64,000 nt of DNA from Strobilurus pachycystidiatus (lineage: Eukaryota > Basidiomycota > Agaricomycetes > Agaricales > Physalacriaceae): positions 496,001 through 560,000 of the forward strand of contig JAHLMK010000022.1 of NCBI GenBank assembly GCA_019915135.1, in the 5' to 3' direction. Below the pieces are notes generated by a model. That model was given only the letters and a program-made list of their open reading frames with translations. It was not told where the DNA came from and did no database searches. Shown here piece by piece: positions 35,201 to 45,622 of the stretch. The position numbers and the translations under genes are program-made. Within the stretch, counting starts at the first letter, position 1; every line of letters starts with the position of its first letter.

Positions 35201-35537
35201 CTATAGCCGCAAGATCCTGCTGTCAATCGACCAATACTCACCGCGGCAGTTTGACAAGGTCTTCCTCATCATGTCCAGTGACACGCCGGGAGTGTTCAAG
35301 CTGGTCTTAAAGACGACCATCATCGGCGTGAACACGGTGCTCGGGGAGGATGAAGTCAGAATCGAAAACCTCCTAGATGCCAAATATAATCAGGTGTCAT
35401 CACTTTCGCTCTTCGGCGAGCAGGTGAAGGTGAATTTTGAGAATTTTCTTTACCAGATCAATAAAAAGTGAGTCAAGTCGAACTTGTTTGGCCGTTGACG
35501 CTGACAATATCTGTTCCAAAGGTTTTATGTCTCTTAA
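29203..35537 (+). CDS. IQGAP family protein (Rng2/Iqg1 type)
   Basis: Scaffold of the cytokinetic ring linking actin, calmodulin and small GTPases. About 1,900 residues in 13 or so exons. The first 490 residues are low-complexity and Ser/Pro/Thr-rich. A calponin-homology domain follows (WADVQRHHIQIYEYL, WIEGCLNVEL, FRDGVVLAKLV, HSDNINYFFVFVR). Then come about 13 IQ-like repeats between 31456 and 32660 (for example LQSQCRGFLARR, IQAQIRGVLQRR and LQALLRGTMQRR). A RasGAP-like domain (YQLFYLLQTRGEYLSRLF, HPMYANIAVKYF, YRYINQAIVTPD) and a RasGAP C-terminal domain (ALSYLLELEKQGKV, SRKILLSIDQYSPRQFDKVF) follow. It ends NQINKK-FYVS after a last intron, with TAA at 35535-35537. The upstream 154 bases separate it from the transposon. 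Confidence 0.92.
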
Positions 35538-35777
35538 CGACCTGTCACGACATGTTTTGGACTTTTTGTTGTTACATATATTATATATGCATGCATTATG
35601 TACCTCTAGTTGCTCTGTATCTTTCAGCATCAATAGTAGCACTACTAATCCTGGTGTCGACCTTGTATTTGAGTTTCACATTGTACGTGGAAGCAATCTA
35701 CGTTTTGTCTAGCAAGGCTGTTTAGTTCCGAACAGGATGGGAACGTATACGCATACCGGTTCAGCCGTGACGATTCT

Positions 35778-36962
35778 TCAGTCTTCATCCTCAATTCGAC
35801 AAACAACTCCAGCAGCTGCCCCCTTCATCTTCTCTTTTACGGCTTTCTCAATAGCGCCAAGTGACAACGTTGATTCCTTTTCCAGTACGACGGTCAACTG
35901 TCTCTTGGTAGACTCCTTGACCGCCGTCCACATACTGTCTCCCAACCAGTTCAGGTGCGCAGCATCTTCGATGTCTCCGAGTACGAGCTCGACCTCCGCC
36001 ACATCGCTGTGCAAACGTCTCAAAAGGTTTGAGACGTGGCGTGCTCCAATGTGTTTTCGAGTGCTCGGATCAAGTGCACTAGACTTGAAGTGTCGGACAC
36101 GCGAGAACGCGCTCCAATCGACTTCCTTGTCTGCGATTTGGAAAAAGAAGTCCTGTGTAACACTTGCATTGGGCAAGTCCTTGAACTCCATCTCAAGGGA
36201 AGTGACCGCGGGCGCAAGGTGAGCGAGGAATCGCCCAACGTGGACCGCGCTTGAGCGGGCTATGTCCTTCAAAATAAGAGACACCTCAGGAGCTAGAGCC
36301 GGAGTGCTCGAGAGCCACGTCATAACGACACTCTCGAGGACATCATCGCCACTCAGATTAAGCTTGCGGAGCGTCTTGGGTGGAGGACCGGTGCCGGGGT
36401 ACAGAGGGCCACTCGGATATTCCAAGTCAAAGAGACCAAGAAGCTCGATCTCCTGGAGAGATGTGCACCTTGACATTGCGTCGACAAGTTCTTGCGCGCA
36501 TAGTCGGCACGTCAAAATGACAAGCGATCGAACATGTGGCGCGAAGAGACTCCGAAGAATTTGGGGGGAGGTCAAGTACACATGAATGGCGCAGACCTCG
36601 TAGAGATTAGGCAACAGTGCAGACAGTCGGTAGTCAAATGCACTGAGTATATCTCCCAACATAGTGTTTGCCTTAGATGTGACCCCTTGGGTCGAGACGA
36701 CATTGAGGGTGTGGACGTGAACACCAAATGTGCAATCTGGGTGTTGTAATAATGACAGGAACTTCCGAACGCGGACGTTTGTTTGGGCAGAGACCTGGAG
36801 AAAGACCGTTCGGAAGGCGTGGTGGCGACTGCGAGGTGTCCATGCACGGCATACGAGAGCGCACGAGCTCATCAATTCCTGGCTGGCGGGCCCAGGGGGA
36901 AAAAGCGCGTAGACATGGTCAATGATGCAATCCACAACATCGTCGTAGATCCTTGTAGCCAT
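35778..36962 (-). CDS. F-box-like / leucine-rich protein
   Basis: Single exon, about 394 residues. The start is placed at 36962 (MATRIYDDVVDCIIDHVYAL), because this is the usual opening of basidiomycete F-box-like proteins: a degenerate F-box with SCALVCRAWTPRSRHHAFRTVF. A leucine-rich, irregular repeat region follows (FLSLLQHPDC, LPNLYEVCAIHVYL, LVILTCRLCAQELVDAMSRC, LRKLNLSGDDVL), ending CRIEDED. An in-frame upstream Met at 37187 would add 75 residues of unlikely sequence. The probable role is substrate recognition in an SCF ubiquitin ligase. No specific target can be named. Confidence 0.75.
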   Translation of the reverse strand: MATRIYDDVVDCIIDHVYALFPPGPASQELMSSCALVCRAWTPRSRHHAFRTVFLQVSAQTNVRVRKFLSLLQHPDCTFGVHVHTLNVVSTQGVTSKANTMLGDILSAFDYRLSALLPNLYEVCAIHVYLTSPQILRSLFAPHVRSLVILTCRLCAQELVDAMSRCTSLQEIELLGLFDLEYPSGPLYPGTGPPPKTLRKLNLSGDDVLESVVMTWLSSTPALAPEVSLILKDIARSSAVHVGRFLAHLAPAVTSLEMEFKDLPNASVTQDFFFQIADKEVDWSAFSRVRHFKSSALDPSTRKHIGARHVSNLLRRLHSDVAEVELVLGDIEDAAHLNWLGDSMWTAVKESTKRQLTVVLEKESTLSLGAIEKAVKEKMKGAAAGVVCRIEDED

Positions 36963-37568
36963 GACTGTAGAATGAAGGGTTGGTCTAAGGATGATGAGGG
37001 TTGGTGTGAGGGGATGGAAGGGTTTGGAAGGACGAGATATTGCAAATTGGTACTCTGAAGTTTCGTAGGCAGACTGGATCAATGCCGCTACGTCAGAAAG
37101 CCGAGTCTGAAAGCTGACGCGCTGACGCTTTGATCTAGAGCAAATTCGGGATTGTGCAATATGCATTGTCATTGCATTAGACGTCACTAGATTGATATGC
37201 TAGAGGAGGTATATACTGGGTATATATGTTCTTAAGTGTATGTCCTTTGTGATTCGAGCTCAGCTGCAGGAGACAAGAATGTGTTTTTCTATAATTATAA
37301 GACTGGTACTTACTTGATGTCAATTCGGCGCAAGGGTCTTTGTTGGAGGGATCCAAGGTGAACGGCCGATCCGGCCACTGCATCTACTGACAACTCATTC
37401 ACCAAATAGTCGCGAGGCCAGACGCTTGTCAGTCAGATACTCGATGATATTCAATTACTCATTAGAGATACAGTAATAGTAATGGCGCCGCTTTCCCATT
37501 GACAGGTAGATTTCGGGCTGCTCACCGCGTAGGAGGTCTGTCGCATTGCCGCTTCCACCGCGCCCACC

Positions 37569-37821
37569 ATGCCAGACCCAACTTGGCCGTCGATACACAT
37601 CTTCCAAGCTAGCGATCTTCCAGATGAGCAGCACTATTTGATTGTGTCGCGAGATGTCTGCAATGGACTCGCCCGACCTGCCTGTTTTTGCGCCAGGAGC
37701 ATCTCATTTGAGCCACAACGATGTCAAGGGGCCACTCTAGGAGTGGTTCGAGTCCATGATCAACGGCCAGGCGGTGGTGCTTATCATTGAGGAAGACCAA
37801 GACGATGTTCTGTCACAGTAA
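37569..37821 (+). pseudogene. Possible broken gene fragment
   Basis: A start in good context (CCACCATGCC) opens MPDPTWPSIHIFQASDLPDEQHYLIV. A second frame from 37654 reads MSAMDSPDLPVFAPGASHL, then HNDVKGPL, an in-frame TAG, and continues EWFESMINGQAVVLIIEEDQDDVLSQ with TAA at 37819-37821. The protein-like composition on both sides of the stop suggests a decayed or mis-spliced gene. I do not recognise the family. Confidence 0.3.
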
Positions 37822-38096
37822 CTGGCTTTCGTGCATCCATTTCCTCGTAATCGATCGAATGGGCCACCCCGAAGCGACTGTAACTTGAAATAAAGCAAGA
37901 TGAACACGGTAATGACCGAAGAGGAGTCTGTACAGATAAGTTTAAGCCTACAATCCAATATACCTGCCAGTGGCTAGCCCAGTAATTATGAGAGAGCTTT
38001 CACGTTTGAAGAGAGAAGGACGACACTAGACTCCCGTAAGTACCATCCCAAGTCAAGTGCAAGGAAGCAAGCTGTATGCGTCTGTTTGGACATGAC

Positions 38097-38131
38097 TGAC
38101 GTCATACAAGATAAGATAAGATTATATCTTG
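38097..38131. promoter_or_regulatory. CRE palindrome next to GATA motifs
   Basis: TGACGTCA at 38097-38104 is a perfect ATF/CREB-type site. Six bases later AGATAAGATAAGATTATATC carries three GATA cores on one strand and one on the other. No start codon lies nearby, so the target is unknown; chance is possible. Confidence 0.3.
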
Positions 38132-38400
38132 ATCTACTATCCCCGGCCGCCTGCTATACCCAAGCTGCGGCTCCAATGACTGTTAGAAACGGTACCAAAT
38201 GCATATGCTCGATGCTATGCCAGTGCCAGGTGCATCAAAAGTAATTCATGTCAATCACTGCGCGTACGGCCCTTTCAACCTGTCTGAGGTTTGCCCCCGC
38301 AGCACTTCCCCGGGTGCTCCTCGATCCCATCTTCTCTTCTAGTATGTGAGAAACGTTCGCACCACCTTGAGTAGACATGACTCACAGCTACTGTATAGCT

Positions 38401-38772
38401 TCATTCATGATTTGGGCTTTGTGTAGCCTGTATGAGGACCAGGCAATGTAGATCCACGCAAGGAGAGCTGGTATCAAGCTTAATGAGCGTACGATCCAAG
38501 GTGGCTACTAAGTAACTCACTTTCTCCTCCATCGCCTGCGCAGATTTGCGACGTCGCAGAAGTGATGTAAGCCGCGACACCTGCTTCGACGCGCATTGTG
38601 GTTGTGTTCGATACGGATCGAGTTGGTGTAGCATGTTTCTCTGTGTGGGCATTGCACCGGCCCAAAGGTGATTTATATAAGTTGAACCCATTTCCGCGCC
38701 TCCGGTTATGGAAGCGGGCTGTGCGGAAACAGATCCGTGGTACTGATACATAAGACTAAGTAAAACGTACAA
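38401..38772 (-). CDS. Possible hypothetical protein
   Basis: A 123-codon open frame with no recognised domain. It starts MYVLLSLMYQYHGS, with a Arg/Ser/Gln-rich middle (SRLTSLLRRRKSAQAMEEK). It lies just downstream of the LON/RING gene on the same strand. No splice signal or conservation supports it, so it may be only 3'-flanking sequence. Confidence 0.2.
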   Translation of the reverse strand: MYVLLSLMYQYHGSVSAQPASITGGAEMGSTYINHLWAGAMPTQRNMLHQLDPYRTQPQCASKQVSRLTSLLRRRKSAQAMEEKVSYLVATLDRTLIKLDTSSPCVDLHCLVLIQATQSPNHE

Positions 38773-38828
38773 GGATTAAGATACAGGTATAATAAGTAGC
38801 GACTGCGATAAACAGAACTCCTCTGATG

Positions 38829-40154
38829 TTATAAAACAACACAGCCCTGGCTGAACCACCACTCTCGTCGCAGGCCCTCTATCCACCAGAGGCACATCAT
38901 GAGCCGCATGGTAACGCTGCGCACGGGAAGCAGTTTTGCCTTTTCTGCGTCGTCGATGGGAAGAACCATGGCAACGTAGAAAGAAAACTCTGCTGGACGT
39001 TCGAGAGCTAAGGAATGTGACGGCGGAGGGCCGTAGGAGGTGTTGAGGCGTTGGACAACCCATGGGGACGAATGGGAGTGGAGGTGGTCGAGGAATGTGA
39101 GACAGTGGGAGATGAGGGTGGAGAGAGAAGGCGAGGGTTCGAGCGGCGGCGGGAGGTCGTCGACGCGTTCTACGCGGGCAACGGTGTATCCGTCGAGGAC
39201 GCCGCGCTCGAGGATGCGGAAGCGGGATGTGCCGACGGTCTCGACATAGCTGCGACCGTCGGGCAGGCTCTGGACACTGTGTATGTTGAGCATGGTGCCA
39301 TAGTCCATGTCGCGCATGACCATGCCGATGTACGGATTGATGCTGTCGCGCTGGCCCTGGTCGAGAGCGCGGCGGAGCATGAGGCGGTAGCGGGGCTCGA
39401 AGAAGTGGAGGAGGGTGGGGAGGCCGGGGAAGCAGGCGAGGGTGGGGCAGACGAACAGGGGCGTGCTGAGATGTGCGGGCGGGGCGAGGGCGGCTGTGCG
39501 GGCGGCATACTGGGCGGGGAACTGGGTGGTGAGCAGGCGGAGCAGGATGGCGTTCGGGGCAGCGGGGGCGAAGGCGGGGAGCGGACAGCGGCAGAGGGGA
39601 CATGCCGGGGAGTGGTCGAGCGAGCGCTGCAGACACGGAAAGCAGAAGGTGTGCTGGCACTGGGTGGTGGTCGGCTGGAAGAGCAGCGAGTAGCAGATCT
39701 GGCAGGTGAGCTCGTCGAGGACGGGGTGTGGATGGATGAGCGGCGAGCTGGGGCGCGTCTGCTTCTGGCGCGCCCGCTCGGAGCGCAGGTGGGCGACGAG
39801 GTCGTCGTCGGGCTGGGCCGAGAGCGCGATGACCTTGGTCAGTGTGACGTCGTGGGCGGCCTTGGGCGGGTGCTGCGCGGGGCAGGCGAGGGGACACTGT
39901 GGGAGGCTGTGGGAGGAGCAGACGGAGTGGCCGCACGCGTAGGTGAGCGGGAAGCTGAGCTCGTCGCCGCAGACGGGGCAGGTGAACATGGTGGTCGGTG
40001 CAGGGAGCTCATCGTCGGAGGACGCGGCGGATTGACGACGTTGGATCGTTGTGCGATACGATTCTGGGGTCAAATCGGGCGCTGTCACAGTCAAAGGTCG
40101 AGACCCGATTGATCGCTGAGTATGATCGAAAACATCTCTGTGGTCCAGCAGCAC
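38829..40154 (-). CDS. LON-domain and RING-finger protein (E3 ligase-like)
   Basis: Single exon, up to 441 residues. Two zinc-finger regions come first: a RING-like CPVCGDELSFPLTYACGHSVC, then a full C3HC4 RING with CQICYSLLFQPTTTQCQHTFC and CPLCRCPLP. A LON substrate-binding domain follows (LPTLLHFFEPRYRLMLRRAL, IGMVMRDMDYGTMLNI, VETVGTSRFRILERGVLDGY) with a C-terminal region containing FYVAMVLPIDDAEKAKLL. The order matches animal and fungal LONRF proteins, minus the TPR units. Local G+C is clearly higher than in the neighbours, which gives long antisense open frames. The start could also be Met-56 at 39989, directly before the first zinc finger. Confidence 0.85.
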   Translation of the reverse strand: MLLDHRDVFDHTQRSIGSRPLTVTAPDLTPESYRTTIQRRQSAASSDDELPAPTTMFTCPVCGDELSFPLTYACGHSVCSSHSLPQCPLACPAQHPPKAAHDVTLTKVIALSAQPDDDLVAHLRSERARQKQTRPSSPLIHPHPVLDELTCQICYSLLFQPTTTQCQHTFCFPCLQRSLDHSPACPLCRCPLPAFAPAAPNAILLRLLTTQFPAQYAARTAALAPPAHLSTPLFVCPTLACFPGLPTLLHFFEPRYRLMLRRALDQGQRDSINPYIGMVMRDMDYGTMLNIHSVQSLPDGRSYVETVGTSRFRILERGVLDGYTVARVERVDDLPPPLEPSPSLSTLISHCLTFLDHLHSHSSPWVVQRLNTSYGPPPSHSLALERPAEFSFYVAMVLPIDDAEKAKLLPVRSVTMRLMMCLWWIEGLRREWWFSQGCVVL

Positions 40155-40880
40155 ACGACCCTTGCAATCTCACTCTTCAACCACTCAAACTACTCGACGC
40201 CTGTGCACTCTCAGTCTCTCACTGCCGCATCGCGCATTCAGCAGAGCGTAATCCGCTTTCTCGATGGCCATGTTAGTTATCATTTCAACCTCAGATGCCT
40301 CTGATGTTCCTGCTCTCGCACCGAGCTGCTGACTCACACACCGAGGCCTAGAAGAATTCCATCTTCTCATCGGCTTCCATCTCCGCCGAAGCTGTAGCAG
40401 CGCGAGGAACTCTTTCTAGTCGTCGCAGTCCACTCGATGCCTTGGTACGACCAACACGTCGGCCAATACGCTCCTCAAAACAGCACCCATCGTCGCAACT
40501 TTCCCCCCTCCTCAACCCGTACACCACGGACGGCCATTGGAGACCAGGGGTACTAGTAGCCCATCCAACCTTGCTACAGATCGTGATCCTGAGAGCAGGG
40601 TATGTCACTCACCGTGACGCCTGCGCGCAAGCAATGGCCAGAAAGGAAGTCTACTTTCCGCAAAGAGCACCCGGTGATAGGTCTGGCGAACAATCGCGTA
40701 CTAGGCATTGGGTTTCCGATAACAGACGGCAGGCAGGTTGTATTACTATCTCTGATTCCGATGATATCACACTCTCCAACCACAGTCGACGCGAACAGAG
40801 CTCCCACCTCACACGCCACCCATACTCTACCGGAGAGGGCCACCTGGGACTACATTATTCATTACCGTCTCTTCACCGAC
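40155..40880. other. Intergenic between Ras-type gene and LON/RING gene
   Basis: Both flanking genes are on the minus strand. Open frames on both strands (for example 40348-40608 minus, 40442-41029 plus) have no domain, and the plus one runs into the Ras-type gene. It probably carries the LON/RING promoter. Confidence 0.45.
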
Positions 40881-41866
40881 TCACAGAACCACACAAAGTG
40901 AATCCCTACAACCCACTTGAGGATCTTCCTGGAGATACCTCGATTTCTCTGAAACTGTTGAATTGGAACATGATCTGCTGTGTCGCTGAAACTGGAGCTC
41001 TCGATGAGCATCGTGCATCGCCAGGTTGACAGTGGACTCCTACCTGATTGTATTTCCTGATCTCGCGGACGAGGGTGATGAAAGCTTCGTGTATGTTCAG
41101 CCCGCTCTTCGCAGAGGTCTCAACTTGACAAACCCCTAGTTGCCGAGCAGTATCCCGGCCATCTTCGGATTGCGGGCTTTGTCAGGACAACGTCGACATT
41201 AAGGAGAGGCGGACATACCATCCCTGCCCACTTGGCGCTGAAGCTCCAGATCACACTTGTTCGCGACGATGACGGCGGGAAAGGAGCGGCGTCCTTTCAC
41301 TTGCAGGACCTGCCGGTGTAGTTTCTTGACTTCCTCAAACGAGGATTCATTCGTGATGTCGTACACAATGAGGAACCCCTCGCCAGCTTGGATGTACTGC
41401 TCCCGCATCGAGCTAATATAAAAGGCTTCCGGTCAGCGCGCCGCATAGAATAAAGAGTGGCGACTTGCAAGAACTCTTCCTGGCCGGCAGTGTCCAACAC
41501 CTCCAGCGAGGCCATCTCGTGGTCGACGACGTAGTTCTTGCGGTAAGAGTCTATTAATGCTCAGTCAATCGCCCGACCCCCTCAACTTGGAAAATCCCAC
41601 GTACCCTCAATGGTAGGGTCGTAACGCTCCTCGAACCGATTGTCCACGAACTTGACGGTCAACGCCGATTTGCCCACACCTTCGAGTTCGCCGCGTCAGA
41701 GGGTGAACTCATGCGAGACTACTGGCAGACTCACCACCAGATCCTATGACGACCAGCTTGTAAGCACGTATGAACGATGCCTACATATTGAGAGAGTCAG
41801 GCTGTGAGCACGAATAGCGAGAAATCACTAGCCACTCACCCGCATGTCAATAGCTGGGGGTTTCAT
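40881..41866 (-). CDS. Ras-type small GTPase with CaaX box
   Basis: Membrane-anchored signalling GTPase. Exons assemble as MKPPAIDMR, then [15 protein letters not shown] joined to the P-loop [25 protein letters not shown] joined to [10 protein letters not shown] is switch I, then [12 protein letters not shown] (switch II), [32 protein letters not shown] (NKxD) and [15 protein letters not shown]. The last exon follows REIRKYNQ: an intron ending TTTCAG leads to [14 protein letters not shown]... and a final CVVL with TGA at 40881-40883. This CaaX box with Leu at the end predicts geranylgeranylation. All nucleotide-binding motifs are intact. Seven or so introns are needed. Which Ras subgroup it belongs to cannot be told from the sequence alone. 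Confidence 0.88.
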
Positions 41867-42923
41867 CGTGGGCAACAGGTTACAGATCCATCCCAGGAGG
41901 CCATTAAAGACTCAGCCACTGGCATCCGTATCAACACCCGATCGGGTGTGTAACTCGAACTGCATCAAGAGATGGATAGATGCACTCGCCCTCGGGCGGC
42001 AAAGACTAGTACTCCAGCGATCTCAGTTTCCCTGCCAGACGCCGTTCGCGCACACGCCCTCATTGCTTGTTGATATGATATCTCCATATTAATTCACTGT
42101 CGCTGGGAGATTTTAATTCGAGGGGGGACAAGAGCACCGCCTCCAGGAAGAGAGATGGCTTGCCAGTGACAATTCATCATTCGGTTCTGCTGCCCTACAC
42201 TGATACTTATGAACGGCTGGCATGGTGGCGCGGAAGAACTGCCGTGATGCGAAGCCGATCTCGGCATGTGTCTACGCCACTTGCTTTCAAGTTCCTTCTC
42301 TGTCTTCTCGCGTTTCAGCTCTTCCCACCATTGCCTTCAAAGATTCACGGATCCCATCAGATGGCGGGACTCCGTATGTGGGCCATTCGAGCGAATGAAC
42401 CCACAGGCCACAGGCTACGAACCCGAGCAGTATATTGAGCAATTGCAGCGGGTATCCTCAAACGCGCGTTCTTCGATGCGTGATCAAGATCGAAGATAGC
42501 CACACTAAACGGGAACAGACACAAGTTGGCAACTATCAGTCTCTGATCTTCGAAATTTGTTGTGGCCACACATTCGGGCTTCGCGTGACAGGGGAACAAC
42601 TGTTGTTGACACTATCATATACCTAGTCTATTTTCGTGTCAACGTGACGGAAGACAGACATAGATCCCAGTAGTGACAGAATTATATGAAAAAAATGGAC
42701 CATGGTATATGTGCTTCAAATTCTGCTGGATACGTAGATTTACAACGATGTATGTAAGGAATGTGGTGGGTGAGTACATCTTGTTACAACTTTACTTGTG
42801 TACAGACAACAAAGTTAGTTCGCTATAAGATAGTTTGGTGAAAAGCAGAATGCCAGTCACTTCGATGGCAGATTATTACAGTAAAGAAGAAAGAGGAAAG
42901 AAGGCGACACATCGGTCTCAGAA
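41867..42923. other. Intergenic, no supported gene
   Basis: About 1 kb holding the upstream region of the Ras-type gene and the 3' flank of the DUF6534 gene. Plus-strand frames at 42160-42626 are short and without features. Confidence 0.5.
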
Positions 42924-44861
42924 TCAGACACCATAAACGCTCGCTCGCTGCCATTCGAGCACGGTCGGGTAGCGGTTCAGCTGGAGTTTGGAGTAAGGTG
43001 AATAATGGCTTTGTGGGCGTGAAATGACAGAGGCGCGACGCTCTTCCAAGGTCTGTTCGACGGTCCTCTCCACGGTCACTTCCAGCTAGAGACAGATTAA
43101 AGATATGTAGTCCATGTGGAACCAATGCACATACCCCACGCGAAGGACGGTACAACCGGCGTTGCGGATGCTGCGTGTAAAAGTCATCGGCAGACAGCAC
43201 AGGCATGTCCCCCCAGCCCCGAATCTTGGCCCGCAACTCACGCAACTCCTTCCGCGTATTCAAAGACACGAGAAGCGAGTTTGCGTACAACTTCCCGATG
43301 ACAAAGTGCAAACCCAGGAATACGAGATTGGTAGGCATTGTCAGCCACTGATCCGATATCAACACCATCTGCGACCGTGAGGCGGAGAAATGCGAAGACG
43401 TACACATATCAAGGATGCTATTGTCGTTATGCTGAGGGAGACCGCAATTCAGTCAAGAACGAAATGGGGCATGGCGGGCTAAGTACTGACCAGGTCAACA
43501 GACCGTTCTCGAGGGTCCAAAGCGTTAATGAGTCGATCACTTGTATCATCCTGTATTGAGTCTCATCAGTACTGACGCAGAAAATGCGTATGTAGCAGAC
43601 CGACAAGGTAGGAACGTCGATTTGGCGCCGCAAGCGCCGTAAGAAGTAACACATGAGGGCTGTGATAATGACGTCCACCGCCGCAGACAGTGTTAGGCCA
43701 GTCGTGAACACCCACTAGAGGATTGACAGTCAGGACATCAGCTCATTAAAGGCATACGTCGTACATACTCCGGGGTAATGTTTCACGAATGCGGAAAAAC
43801 GGTGTAACCGAATCCTAAGCAGCCGTCAGAATACAAGCGTATGTGGGTAGATGGTCCCACATTTCGGTGGTAGAGACTATGACCAAGGGAAGTGTCAGCG
43901 CCGCCACATATCCAAGATAGTACTGGGGCAAGCACCTGATGCGGCACCTGGAGCAAGCGGGATTAGCATCGGTTTGTATGACAGGTCTAAAGGACAATAG
44001 CTCACCCAGACGAGCAAATACGAGAACCAGCTGAGGATATATCAAAATTCGCCGAAGTCCATGACGCAGAGGAAGCCTTCTCACAATTGGTACTGTGATC
44101 CACCAATTCTTGTCACTGGCTACATGAAAGAATCAGCGCCAAACGCAAGACGTAAGGAGAAGACCATCTACAATCATGGATCTTGGAAACGAAGAAGCTG
44201 CAGGTGCATGAGCTATAACACAAGGACGACTCTATAAACGAACGGACCAATGTGCGACCAAGGTTTGGGCGGCCTGGTGGATATACATCAATGCATAACG
44301 AAAAACATGGTTTCAGGAATCGCACAGTTATTACGATGGTTACCTTCGATAAATGAGTAAAATCGATTGGTAAACACAAAGAGAAGCGTACTGCAATTGT
44401 CCTAGAGAGAAGAATCCTTAAGATCAGCCATCTCAACGACAAGGCAGACCGTACCAGGGAATATGATCCACTCTTGAAGTATCGCCAAAATAATTGATGA
44501 GATAGTCGAATAATGAAAGTAGGATGAATGTTGAATGCGCGAAGTCGAGAAACCTAATTGCGATGAGGCTCAGTTTCCTTCTCATGTTGAAGACGAGCAT
44601 ACCAAACAGTCAAAACCTGGCCGGCAATCAGAAATGTGCAGCGAACGCACAGAGAGGACTCACCATTATTTTCTTCGTCCTGCAGTCCTGCGCGTATAAT
44701 CTGAAGTAGATGATGACTTGGAAAAGTAAAGCCCCGCTCAGCCTGTGTGCCAAGGAGGCGTGAGTAACTGTAGAGCGCGAGTTAGTTATCACAGACATGA
44801 TAGCGAAGCTCCCGCCAACGAGCATGGCGCCATAGGTTCTCGCAAGGTCGGGAGTGCTCAT
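42924..44861 (-). CDS. DUF6534 domain membrane protein
   Basis: Member of a large Agaricomycete multi-helix family of unknown function. The start MSTPDLARTYGAMLVGGSFAIM is joined to LSGALLFQVIIYFRLYAQD, the family's usual opening, followed by several hydrophobic exons. The diagnostic DUF6534 block is VFTTGLTLSAAVDVIITALMCYFL, then LRRQID, then RMIQVIDSLTLWTLENGLLT. It is joined to LTMPTNLVFLGLHFVIGKLYANSLLVSLNTRKELR. A cytoplasmic tail ends LEWQRASVYGV, with the stop at 42924-42926. At least eight short introns. About seven membrane helices are expected from the family. Exon edges in 43740-44520 are uncertain. Confidence 0.78.
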
Positions 44862-45622
44862 CTGGTCAAGCTGGGGGGGATTAAACCGTCACCAGAGCAG
44901 ATGAACGGGCTTTATACTCACGAAAGGGAACACTGACACCGCGCATCCAATGCAATCGGAATGCCGGTAAGCGTTCCTGCAATTTGATAGAAGAACACGC
45001 TGTGGCGCGCGTCAATGTAACCAAGCGAGGACGGAATTAACGTAAGAGACGAACCCGGGCGTCAACGTTGAAGCACCTTCTATCGGATACGCTAGATGTT
45101 TATTGACCTACATCGGAGAGCCCTGGATGCAAGCTCGAGCCTGCGATTTAATAAAATACAGCCGCGACTCCGTCATCCGACAGAGAGTCAAACAAATTAG
45201 TGTTGCTTGTTGTCGAGGTGTGACTTGAAACGGCCTCGGAGTAGTGGCACTGGTGAAGCCCTCATTAAGGCCGCAGAACCGGCTATGAGATATGCGGAAA
45301 CTCATTTATGTAGATATCTTTTTGGAGTTTGCGCCGATCAACGTGACTGCAATACCATACGATTGTCGTCGAGACGTCCAGCTGTCAATGATGCAGATGG
45401 CTACATACGCGAGTTCGTAAGCAAGGAGACTGTTAAAAGCGTATCTTTCAGGTCACGGAGTCCCACCTTCTGTAGAATGAGACTAGCTTCACGGAGAAAG
45501 GATGTTCGTCAAATTTAGCGAGAGATTCGATGCGCTCGCGGCTTGGGGACAACTTGGGGAACATGGTGGCAAGAGTCAACCGGTGCAATCGGACCGGCAT
45601 CCACACCTCTGCCGAAACCACC
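44862..45622. other. Divergent intergenic region
   Basis: Between the DUF6534 gene (-) and the AP-1 sigma gene (+). Open frames on both strands are short and featureless. Confidence 0.5.

Larger units (their letters stand above)
36963..38400. other. Gene-poor stretch
   Basis: About 1.4 kb with no intact gene. It holds the broken fragment at 37569-37821 and the CRE/GATA-like motifs at 38097-38131 (separate entries). The rest is A/T-rich intergenic sequence. Confidence 0.5.

Noticed and set aside
37735..37765. GGTTCGAGTCC, resembling a tRNA T-loop
   Set aside because: The flanks do not form a T-stem, and no acceptor or anticodon arm could be fitted.
39051..40112. Plus-strand open frame of 353 codons opposite the LON/RING gene
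   Set aside because: Composed mostly of Gly, Glu, Ala and Arg, with no domain; it is the shadow of a G+C-rich coding exon whose minus-strand reading has complete RING and LON signatures.
40442..41029. Plus-strand frame of 195 codons
   Set aside because: It overlaps the last exons of the Ras-type gene in antisense and shows no domain. The ITISDSDDI stretch resembles a SUMO-interacting motif but is too short to support a gene.
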